Shown: positions 25,301 to 31,526 of the stretch, piece by piece
How positions within the stretch are numbered: the first letter of the stretch is position 1
Layout of the letters: the number at the start of each line of letters is the position of its first letter
Origin: Streptomyces sp. CB02009
GTDB lineage: Bacteria; Actinomycetota; Actinomycetes; Streptomycetales; Streptomycetaceae
Assembly (NCBI RefSeq): GCF_001905825.1
Contig: NZ_LIVV01000007.1
Location: 1-64,000, forward strand
Length of the DNA: 64,000 bases
Direction of reading: 5' to 3'
Position numbers and translations under genes: made by a program
The notes under the pieces: model-generated
Database searches by the model: none
Told to the model about the DNA's origin: nothing
Seen by the model: only the letters and a program-made list of their open reading frames with translations

Positions 25301-27287
25301 CTGGGAGTCCGTCAAGCGGCACTTCCGCGAGCTGGGCCACGACACCCAGACCGAGGACTTCACGGTCGTCGGCGTCGGCGACATGTCCGGCGACGTCTTC
25401 GGCAACGGCATGCTGCTGAGCGAGCACATCAGGCTCGTCGCCGCGTTCGACCACCGGCACATCTTCCTCGACCCGAACCCGGACGCTGCCGTCTCGTACG
25501 CCGAGCGCCGCCGGCTCTTCGAGCTGCCCCGCTCGTCCTGGGCCGACTACGACACCTCGCTGCTCTCCGCGGGCGGCGGCATCCACCCCCGCAGCGCCAA
25601 GTCGATCCCGGTCAACGCCCAGGTCAGGGCCGCCCTCGGCATCGAGGACGGCATCACCAAGATGACCCCGGCCGAGCTGATGAAGGCCGTGCTCCACGCG
25701 CCGGTCGACCTGCTGTGGAACGGCGGCATCGGGACGTACGTCAAGTCCTCGGCCGAGTCGAACGCCGACGTCGGCGACAAGGCCAACGACGCCATCCGCG
25801 TCGACGGCCAGGACGTCCGCGCCCAGGTCATCGGCGAGGGCGGCAACCTCGGTGCGACCCAGCTCGGCCGCATCGAGTTCGCCCGCACCGGCGGCCCCGA
25901 GGGCCAGGGCGGCAAGGTCAACACCGACGCCATCGACAACAGCGCCGGCGTCGACACCTCCGACCACGAGGTCAACATCAAGATCCTGCTCAACGGGCTC
26001 GTCGCCGAGGGCGACATGACCGTCAAGCAGCGCAACAAGATCCTCGCGGAGATGACCGACGAGGTCGGCAAGCTCGTCCTGCGCAACAACTACGCGCAGA
26101 ACACGGCCCTCGCCAACGCCGTCGCCCAGTCGCCGTCCCTGCTCCACGCCCACCAGCGCTTCATGCGCCGGCTGGGCCGCGACGGGGCCCTCGACCGCTC
26201 CCTGGAGTTCCTGCCCAACGACCGGCAGATCCGCGACCTGCTCAACAACGGCCGCGGTCTGAGCCAGCCGGAGCTCGCCGTCCTCCTCGCGTACACCAAG
26301 ATCACGGTGGCCGACGAGCTCATCGGTACGGAGCTGCCGGACGACCCGTACCTGCGCGGGCTGCTCCACGCCTACTTCCCGACGCTGCTGCGCGAGAAGT
26401 TCACCGAGGCCGTCGACAACCACGCGCTGCGCCGCGAGATCATCACCACCGTCCTGGTCAACGACACCGTCAACGCCGGTGGCTCGACCTTCCTGCACCG
26501 CCTCCGCGAGGAGACGGGCGCGTCGATCGAGGAGATCGTCCGGGCGCAGACCGCGGCCCGGGTCGTCTTCCGCCTCGGCCAGGTCTGGGACGCCGTCGAG
26601 GCCCTCGACAACCAGGTGCCCGCCGACGTCCAGACCCGGATGCGGCTGCACTCCCGCCGGCTCGTCGAGCGCGGCACCCGCTGGCTGCTCAACAACCGGC
26701 CGCAGCCGCTCCAGCTCACCGAGACCATCGAGTTCTTCGCCGAGCGCGTCGAGCAGGTCTGGGCGCAGCTGCCGAACCTGCTGCGCGGCGCGGACCTGGA
26801 GTGGTACCAGTCGATCGTGGAGGAGCTGACCGAGGTCGGCGTGCCGGAGGAGCTCGCGCTGCGGGTGGCCGGCTTCTCCTCCGCCTTCCCGACGCTCGAC
26901 ATCGTGGCGATCGCGGACCGGACGGACAAGGACCCGCTGGCGGTGGCCGAGGTCTACTACGACCTGGCCGACCGGCTGCGGATCACCGACCTGATGGACC
27001 GGATCATCGAGCTGCCGCGCGACGACCGGTGGCAGTCGATGGCCCGTGCGTCGATCCGCGAGGACCTGTTCGCGGCGCACTCGGCGCTGACCGCGGACGT
27101 CCTGGCGGCCGGGGACGGCGCGTCGAGCCCGGAGCAGCGGTTCAAGGACTGGGAGGAGAAGAACGCGGCGATCCTGGGCCGCGCGCGGACGACCCTGGAG
27201 GAGATCCAGGGCTCGGACACCTTCGACCTGGCGAACCTGTCGGTGGCGATGCGGACGATGCGCACGCTGCTCCGTACCCACAGCTAG
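22314..27287 (+). CDS. NAD-specific glutamate dehydrogenase, large (180-kDa) class
   Basis: A 1657-residue cytoplasmic enzyme that oxidatively deaminates glutamate to 2-oxoglutarate with NAD. It belongs to the large GDH class first described from Streptomyces clavuligerus. Long N-terminal regulatory regions with ACT-like segments come first. The catalytic core lies near residues 840-1200 (KVARGGLRWSDRREDFRTE, QMVKNTVIVPVGAKGG, VGDMSGDVFGNGML); a long C-terminal helical region follows. The ATG at 22314 has GGAGTCAGAGG upstream and begins MQTKLDEAKAELLERA. The gene is monocistronic, with a perfect 17-bp terminator after the stop. It links nitrogen and carbon metabolism, mainly catabolically. 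Confidence 0.96.
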   Translation: MQTKLDEAKAELLERAARVAEHSPVGGRLPTGPEGAGERPDRDTVLEYLQRYYLHTAPEDLGDRDPVDVFGAALSHYRLAENRPQGTANVRVHTPTVEENGWTSSHSVVEVVTDDMPFLVDSVTNELSRQGRGIHVVIHPQVLVRRDLTGKLIEVLSAQIEGELPHDALTESWIHVEIDRETDRADLKQITSDLLRVLSDVRETVEDWEKMRDAALRIAEGLPAEPTASDLRPTEVEEARELLRWLADDHFTFLGYREYQLVNGDALSAVPGTGLGILRSDPQHGSDDQGHHAHPVSPSFSRLPEDVRAKAREHKLLILTKANSRSTVHRPSYLDYVGVKKFDADGNVIGERRFLGLFSSAAYTESVRRVPVVKRKVQEVLAGAGFSPNSHDGRDLLQILETYPRDELFQTPADQLRSVVTSVLYLQERRRLRLYLRQDEYGRYFSALVYLPRDRYTTRVRLRIIDILKEELDGTSVDFTAWNTESILSRLHFVVRVQPGNELAKLTDADVDRIEARLVEAARSWSDGFAEALNAECGEERAAELLRRYGNAFPEGYKADHSPRAAVADLVHLEALARSGGGKDFALSLYEPVGAGPGERRFKIYKTGDPISLSAVLPVLNRLGVEVTDERPYELRCADRTHAWVYDFGLRMPVATGNGGDYLGDDARERFQQAFAATWTGEAENDNFNSLVLSAGLNWREAMVLRAYAKYLRQAGATFSQDYMEDTLRNNVHTTRLLVNLFEARMAPERQRAGTELIDALLEELDAALDQVASLDEDRILRSFLTVIKATLRTNFFQLTADGTPHSYVSMKFDPQAIPDLPAPRPAFEIWVYSPRVEGVHLRFGKVARGGLRWSDRREDFRTEILGLVKAQMVKNTVIVPVGAKGGFVAKQLPDPSVDRDAWLAEGIASYKTFISALLDITDNLVAGEVVPPVDVVRHDEDDTYLVVAADKGTATFSDIANGVAEAYGFWLGDAFASGGSAGYDHKGMGITARGAWESVKRHFRELGHDTQTEDFTVVGVGDMSGDVFGNGMLLSEHIRLVAAFDHRHIFLDPNPDAAVSYAERRRLFELPRSSWADYDTSLLSAGGGIHPRSAKSIPVNAQVRAALGIEDGITKMTPAELMKAVLHAPVDLLWNGGIGTYVKSSAESNADVGDKANDAIRVDGQDVRAQVIGEGGNLGATQLGRIEFARTGGPEGQGGKVNTDAIDNSAGVDTSDHEVNIKILLNGLVAEGDMTVKQRNKILAEMTDEVGKLVLRNNYAQNTALANAVAQSPSLLHAHQRFMRRLGRDGALDRSLEFLPNDRQIRDLLNNGRGLSQPELAVLLAYTKITVADELIGTELPDDPYLRGLLHAYFPTLLREKFTEAVDNHALRREIITTVLVNDTVNAGGSTFLHRLREETGASIEEIVRAQTAARVVFRLGQVWDAVEALDNQVPADVQTRMRLHSRRLVERGTRWLLNNRPQPLQLTETIEFFAERVEQVWAQLPNLLRGADLEWYQSIVEELTEVGVPEELALRVAGFSSAFPTLDIVAIADRTDKDPLAVAEVYYDLADRLRITDLMDRIIELPRDDRWQSMARASIREDLFAAHSALTADVLAAGDGASSPEQRFKDWEEKNAAILGRARTTLEEIQGSDTFDLANLSVAMRTMRTLLRTHS

Positions 27288-27305
27288 CGGCTGAGGCAGT
27301 GACGT

Positions 27306-27343
27306 GAGAAGGGCCCCACCGGTCGTCCGGTGGGGCCCTTCTC
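27306..27343. terminator. Terminator after the glutamate dehydrogenase gene
   Basis: A perfect 17-bp stem (27306-27322 with 27327-27343) with loop TCGT lies 18 bases after the stop. It also sits just beyond the stop of the convergent GT87-like gene. Confidence 0.85.
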
Positions 27344-27377
27344 GTCGGTCCGTGCCGCGCGGCTTCCGCCGTCCTCG

Positions 27378-28691
27378 TTACGCGGATTCCTCGGGCGGGC
27401 CGGTGACCGTCGACGTCCACAGGCGGCGGGCGGCCAGCAGGGTCGCAGCGAGCAGCAGGCCGTTGCGCAGGACCATGACGGTCAGCCCCTGGGGGGTGCC
27501 GGCGACGACGTGGTCGTACAGGACGGGGTACGCGAGGGAGCTGAGGGCGGCCGCCGGGAGCAGCAGCAGCGCCACCGGGCGCATCACGGTGCTGCGCGAG
27601 GTCAGACAGACGGCGGCGAGGCCGAGCAGCCAGATCATGTACTGGGGGCTGATCACCCGGCTGGTGACGGTGAACAGCAGGACGGCGGTGAGGGCCGCGT
27701 CGAGCGGGGTGGCGGCGGTCCAGCGGTGGGCCCGGACGCGCCACAGGAGCAGCCAGCCGAAGGCGACGACGGTGAGCAGCAGGGCGAGGTGGCCGAGGGT
27801 GGAGACGTAGGGGCCGACGTACTCGAAGGCCCCGTAGCGGAACGCGACCCTGCCCGGCCAGATGCCGCCGGCCTCGGCCAGCGCGAGGGCCGTGCCGCCG
27901 AGCGACTCGATCTGGATGCCGCGGCTGCCCTGCTGGCGCAGGAAGCCGAGGGAGTCGGAGAAGAACAGCGCCAGGGTGGCGAGCAGGGCGAGCGCCGCGA
28001 CGACCGCGGCGGTCCACGCCTCGCGGGTGGTACGGCCGCGGGGGGTGCCGATCAGGGCGAGCGCCGGCCAGACCTTGACCATCGCGCCGATGCCCGCGAG
28101 CGCCCCGCCGAGCTGATGGGCGGCGGTGGAGCGGGCGGTGAGCGCGAGCAGCGCGAGGACGGCCAGGGCGGTGGCCTGGACGTCGTAGCGCGCGAGCGGC
28201 AGGTGCAGGAGCAGCGGCAGTCCGCAGACCCAGATCCACGCGCCGTGGGTGAGCCTGGCGCTGTCGGCGCGGGCGAGTGCGGCGGTGACGGCCGCGTCGG
28301 CCAGGAGGGTGAGCGCGACGAACGCCTGGAGGTACGTCAGCCAGGGGAGGATGCCCGGCGACATGATGACGAGCCCCGCGCCGGGCGGGTACTGCCAGGT
28401 GACGTCGCCGGGCGGGAAGGTGCCCTGGGCGAACTGCCCGTACCAGTACCGGTAGAGGTCCACCTCGCGGCGGACGCCGCCGATGCCGAGGTTGTCGCGC
28501 AGGAGCAGCAGCACCATGCCGACGCGGGTGATCAGCCAGACGGCCGCGACGGCGAGGTAGGGGCCGCGGTCGACCGTCACGAAGGTGGCGGAGGTGAAGG
28601 TGTCCGAGTCGAAGGGGGACTTGGTGAGGCTGGGGGGCTCGGCGCGGGACCCGCGGGCTTCTGGCGGCGGTGGGGGCTGATCGTTCGTCAT
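27378..28691 (-). CDS. GT87-type (DUF2029) membrane glycosyltransferase
   Basis: A 437-residue integral membrane protein with roughly ten hydrophobic segments, a Pro-rich N-terminus and the family markers VDLYRYWYGQFAQG, WQYPPGAG and RVISPQYMIWLLG. GT87/DUF2029 enzymes are polyprenyl-phosphate-dependent mannosyl- or arabinosyl-type transferases of actinobacterial envelopes. The donor and acceptor cannot be read from sequence. It lies just downstream (27 bases) of a polysaccharide-type ABC exporter on the same strand, suggesting a shared glycopolymer pathway. Start at the ATG 28691. Confidence 0.83.
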   Translation of the reverse strand: MTNDQPPPPPEARGSRAEPPSLTKSPFDSDTFTSATFVTVDRGPYLAVAAVWLITRVGMVLLLLRDNLGIGGVRREVDLYRYWYGQFAQGTFPPGDVTWQYPPGAGLVIMSPGILPWLTYLQAFVALTLLADAAVTAALARADSARLTHGAWIWVCGLPLLLHLPLARYDVQATALAVLALLALTARSTAAHQLGGALAGIGAMVKVWPALALIGTPRGRTTREAWTAAVVAALALLATLALFFSDSLGFLRQQGSRGIQIESLGGTALALAEAGGIWPGRVAFRYGAFEYVGPYVSTLGHLALLLTVVAFGWLLLWRVRAHRWTAATPLDAALTAVLLFTVTSRVISPQYMIWLLGLAAVCLTSRSTVMRPVALLLLPAAALSSLAYPVLYDHVVAGTPQGLTVMVLRNGLLLAATLLAARRLWTSTVTGPPEESA

Positions 28692-28717
28692 CCCTCCGCA
28701 CTGTAGCCCTTAATGTC

Positions 28718-29587
28718 TTATTTGCCCTTTTCTTTGGCCCCTGTTCCGGCTCCTGTCGCGGTGAACTCCTCGTACGCCGCCACCACCTCCTTCGCCGGAC
28801 CGTCCATCCGCAGGGTGCCCGCCTCCAGCCACAGGGCCCGCTCGCAGGTCTCCGTGATCGTCGAGTTCGAGTGGCTGACCAGGAACACCGTCCCCGCCTC
28901 CGCCCGCAGCTCGTCGATCCGCTGCTGGCTCCTGCGGCGGAAGCGCGCGTCCCCGGTGGACAGGGCCTCGTCGATGAGCAGGACGTCATGGCTCTTCGCG
29001 GCGGCGATGGAGAAGCGGAGCCGCGCCCCCATGCCGGAGGAGTACGTCCCCATGGGGCGGGAGATGGCGTCGTCCTTCTCGTTGATGCCGGAGAACTCCA
29101 CGATCCCGTCGTAGCGCTCGCGGACCTCCGTGCGGCTCATGCCCATCGCGAGACCGCCCAGGATCACGTTCCGCTCGCCGGTGAGGTCGTTCATGAGGGC
29201 CGCGTTGACGCCGAGGAGCGAGGGCTGTCCGTCGGTGTAGATCTGGCCGCGCTCGACGGGCTGGAGGCCCGCGATGGCCTTCAGGAGGGTGGATTTCCCA
29301 GATCCGTTCGAACCGATCAGGCCAATTGCCTCGCCCCGGTGCGCGACGAAGCTGACACCCTTCACGGCGTGGACCCGGCGGCCGGTCGGCCGCTTCCCGT
29401 CGCGCCGGAGCAGGCGGCTCAGCGCGGCCGTCGCGGCGCCTCGGCCGCCGGTGCCGCCGCCGTTGACCGTGTAGGTGATGTGGACGCCGTCGACCACGAC
29501 GGTGGGTGCGGGTGCGGGTGCGGGTGCGGGTGCGGGGGTGGGGCTGGTGGTGAGGGTGGGGGTGGGGGTGCTTTGCGGGTCAGCCAC
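28718..29587 (-). CDS. TagH/Wzt-like polysaccharide ABC exporter ATPase
   Basis: A 289-residue ATPase. A low-complexity Thr/Pro/Ala N-terminus (a PA dipeptide run encoded by a six-base repeat at about 29505-29540) precedes the nucleotide-binding domain: Walker A GSNGSGKST, signature YSSGMGARL, Walker B VLLIDEAL, and switch His in VSHSNS. The SSGM signature and overall length put it with O-antigen/teichoic-acid exporters (TagH, Wzt without the C-terminal carbohydrate domain). A GTG start at 29587 overlaps the permease stop by eight bases. It energises export of a wall glycopolymer with the next gene's product. Confidence 0.9.
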   Translation of the reverse strand: MADPQSTPTPTLTTSPTPAPAPAPAPAPTVVVDGVHITYTVNGGGTGGRGAATAALSRLLRRDGKRPTGRRVHAVKGVSFVAHRGEAIGLIGSNGSGKSTLLKAIAGLQPVERGQIYTDGQPSLLGVNAALMNDLTGERNVILGGLAMGMSRTEVRERYDGIVEFSGINEKDDAISRPMGTYSSGMGARLRFSIAAAKSHDVLLIDEALSTGDARFRRRSQQRIDELRAEAGTVFLVSHSNSTITETCERALWLEAGTLRMDGPAKEVVAAYEEFTATGAGTGAKEKGK

Positions 29588-30536
29588 GGCCGTACGTCTC
29601 CTCCGCCTTCCAGAACCAGATGAAACCGCCCGTGAAGGCCAGCAGGGCCCAGCCGGCGGCGAGTGCCCAGACGTGCGGCGGCAGTTGCGCCGACGTGTAG
29701 CTCTCGATGAGCGCGAAGCGCATCAGGTCGATGTAGACCGCTGCCGGGTTGCACTGGAGGGCGAGCACCACGGCGTCGGGGAAGCGTCCGCTCGCCGCCA
29801 GGTTCTGGATCGACCACATGGCGCCCGAGGCGTACATCCAGGTGCGGAGCACGAACGGCATCAGCTGGGAGATGTCCGGGGTGCGGGCCGCGAGCCGGGC
29901 GAGGACGAGCGCCACGCCCGTGTTGAACAGCGCCTGGCAGAGCAGTGCGGGGACGGCGAGGAGCCAGCTCCAGGTGGGGAACTCGCCGAGCCCGAAGAGG
30001 ATCATGACCAGTGCGGCGAGCGAGAGCAGCAGCTGCTGGAGCTGCTGCAGCGACAGGGAGATCGGGAGGCTCGCGCGGGGGAAGTGGAGGGCGCGGACGA
30101 GGCCCAGGTTGCCGCTGATCGCCCGGGTGCCGGCCAGGATCGTGTTCGAGGTGAACGTCCACACGAAGATGCCGGTGATCAGGAACGGCACATAGTCGGC
30201 GACGCCGTCCTTGGCGTCCATGAGGACGCCGAAGATCAGGTAGTAGACGGCGGCGTTGAGCAGCGGGGTCATCACCTGCCAGACCTGGCCGAGCCGCGCC
30301 TGGCTGTACTGGGCGGTGAGCCGGGCGGTCGCGAAGGCGGCGATGAAGTCGCGGCGGGACCAGATCTGCCGGGCGTAGGCGGGCAGCGAGGGGCGGGCGC
30401 CGCTGACCGTGAGGCCGTGGCGCCGGGCGAGGGCGCGCAGGTCCTCACTAGAGGCCGCGCGCGGAGGGCCCTCCGGGGGAGAGGTGTCTCCAGGAGGCGG
30501 GCTCTGGAGGGGCGGGGGAAGCGTCTGGGTGGTCAC
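29580..30536 (-). CDS. TagG-like ABC-2 polysaccharide export permease
   Basis: A 318-residue permease. About 60 cytoplasmic residues with a Pro-rich start and an amphipathic segment are followed by ABC2-type membrane helices (ITGIFVWTFTSNTILAG, LAALVMILFGLGEF, WALAAGWALLAFTGGF). It partners the overlapping ATPase gene. I start at the GTG 30536 (translated as MTTQTLPPPLQ); the longer open frame overlaps the tetR gene. The leader contains twin operator-like repeats shared with the divergent tetR, so repression by that TetR protein is likely. Confidence 0.87.
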   Translation of the reverse strand: MTTQTLPPPLQSPPPGDTSPPEGPPRAASSEDLRALARRHGLTVSGARPSLPAYARQIWSRRDFIAAFATARLTAQYSQARLGQVWQVMTPLLNAAVYYLIFGVLMDAKDGVADYVPFLITGIFVWTFTSNTILAGTRAISGNLGLVRALHFPRASLPISLSLQQLQQLLLSLAALVMILFGLGEFPTWSWLLAVPALLCQALFNTGVALVLARLAARTPDISQLMPFVLRTWMYASGAMWSIQNLAASGRFPDAVVLALQCNPAAVYIDLMRFALIESYTSAQLPPHVWALAAGWALLAFTGGFIWFWKAEETYGRG

Positions 30537-30578
30537 GGGTGGGCGCTTTCGACGAAGGGTGCGGGCATCTTCGGCGAT

Positions 30579-30652
30579 GGAACGGGTCCGTATCGTCGCT
30601 ACGGGGAGAGTAGGGTCAGCAACGTCGGAACGCAACCGTATCGTCGTGACGG
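30579..30652. promoter_or_regulatory. Twin 26-bp operator-like direct repeats at the tetR/ABC exporter divergence
   Basis: Two copies of GGAACG-N3-CCGTATCGTCG-N2-ACGG start at 30579 and 30627, 48 bp apart. Each copy contains an imperfect palindrome: CCGTA...TACGG at 30588-30604 and CCGT...ACGG at 30636-30652. They lie in the 150-bp gap between the permease start (30536) and tetR (30687). The second copy abuts the probable tetR -35 region. This is the expected place and form for TetR-family operators. Confidence 0.6.
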
Positions 30653-30673
30653 CGTCGGGGCGTCGCCGTTGGT

Positions 30674-30679
30674 TAGGAT
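30674..30679 (+). promoter_or_regulatory. -10 element of a leaderless tetR promoter
   Basis: TAGGAT at 30674-30679 is seven bases before the ATG at 30687. This is the spacing expected if transcription starts at the A of the start codon. The same bases look superficially like a ribosome-binding site. Confidence 0.45.
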
Positions 30680-30686
30680 GCCGTTC

Positions 30687-31286
30687 ATGACCGATCCGAC
30701 CCCCCGCCGCGCCCCCGCCGGAGCGGCCGTGCTCCGCGAGGACGTGACCGAGGCCATCCGCGCCGCCGTCTTCGAGGAGCTCGCGGCCGTCGGTTTCGCC
30801 CGGATGTCCATCGAGGGCATCGCGCGCCGCGCCGGAGTCGGCAAGACCGCCGTCTACCGGCGCTGGAAGTCCAAGCTCGCCCTCGTCCTCGACCTCGTCG
30901 GGGCGTTCGCCGTCCAGGGCCTGCCGGCGCCCGCCACCGGCTCCCTCCACGGGGACGTGCGCGCGCTCCTCCAGGTGGCCTCGCACGCGCTGCGCCACCC
31001 CGTCGCCTCGCAGGTCATCCCGGACCTGCTCGTCGAGGCGGCCCGGCAGCCCGAGATCGCCGAGGCCGTCACGTCGGCGCTGCTCGACGGCCAGCGCGGC
31101 GTCGTGACCCAGATCGTCCGCGAGGCCGTCGCCCGCGGTGAACTCCCCGAGGGCACCGACCCGGGCCGCGCCCTCGACCTGGTCGTCGGGCCGCTCTACT
31201 GGCGCCTCGTCGTGGTCCGTACGCCGCTGCCCCCGGGGTACGTGGACGACCTGGCGCGCTCGGCGGTGGCGGCGCTCACGGCCTGA
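30687..31286 (+). CDS. TetR-family transcriptional regulator
   Basis: A 199-residue repressor. The N-terminal TetR helix-turn-helix (residues ~18-65; FARMSIEGIARRAGVGKTAVYRRW) is followed by a ligand/dimer domain ending PPGYVDDLARSAVAALTA, of the TetR_C type common in Streptomyces. It is divergent from the polysaccharide exporter operon, and the intergenic repeats are its probable operators. I prefer the ATG at 30687 to the in-frame ATG at 30678, because the -10-like TAGGAT overlaps the latter. The inducing ligand is unknown. Confidence 0.9.
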   Translation: MTDPTPRRAPAGAAVLREDVTEAIRAAVFEELAAVGFARMSIEGIARRAGVGKTAVYRRWKSKLALVLDLVGAFAVQGLPAPATGSLHGDVRALLQVASHALRHPVASQVIPDLLVEAARQPEIAEAVTSALLDGQRGVVTQIVREAVARGELPEGTDPGRALDLVVGPLYWRLVVVRTPLPPGYVDDLARSAVAALTA

Positions 31287-31330
31287 GCGCGCGGCGGAGG
31301 GCCGACGGCATCGCCGCCGGGGCGATCGCG

Positions 31331-31470
31331 GGCGGGGGAGCGCCGCCGGGTGGAGCATCACCGCTGGGTGGAGCGCCGGCGCTGGGAGCGCCGCCGGTGG
31401 GAGCACCTCCGGTGGGAGCACCTCCGGTGGGAGCACCTCCGGTGGGAGCACCTCCGCGGGGAGCGCCGTC
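31331..31470. repeat. 15-bp tandem repeat array between convergent genes
   Basis: Four exact head-to-tail copies of GGTGGGAGCACCTCC occupy 31396-31455. Degenerate copies (GGGTGGAGCATCACC, GGGTGGAGCGCCGGC and similar) extend to about 31331 and 31470. Each unit contains GGTG...CACC and GGAG...CTCC dyads. It fills most of the 240-bp gap between the tetR stop and the FHA/FtsK stop. All frames are weak in Streptomyces codon bias, so I treat it as non-coding. Confidence 0.8.
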
Positions 31471-31526
31471 GATCGAGGCGACGGCGATCCCCGCGGAGGC
31501 GATCCCGGCGCCCTCGTGGACCGGTG

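Noticed and set aside
22305..27281. 1658-residue open frame antisense to glutamate dehydrogenase
   Set aside because: It is a shadow frame: in high-GC coding DNA the complementary frame lacks stops. The sense frame has full family identity and correct third-position bias.
30579..30604. Reading the GGAAC...CGTC words as an ECF sigma promoter
   Set aside because: The spacing between the words is about 10 bases, too short for -35/-10. The duplicated 26-mer fits an operator better.
31396..31455. Possible CRISPR array
   Set aside because: The 15-bp units are directly adjacent with no spacers, and there are no cas genes.
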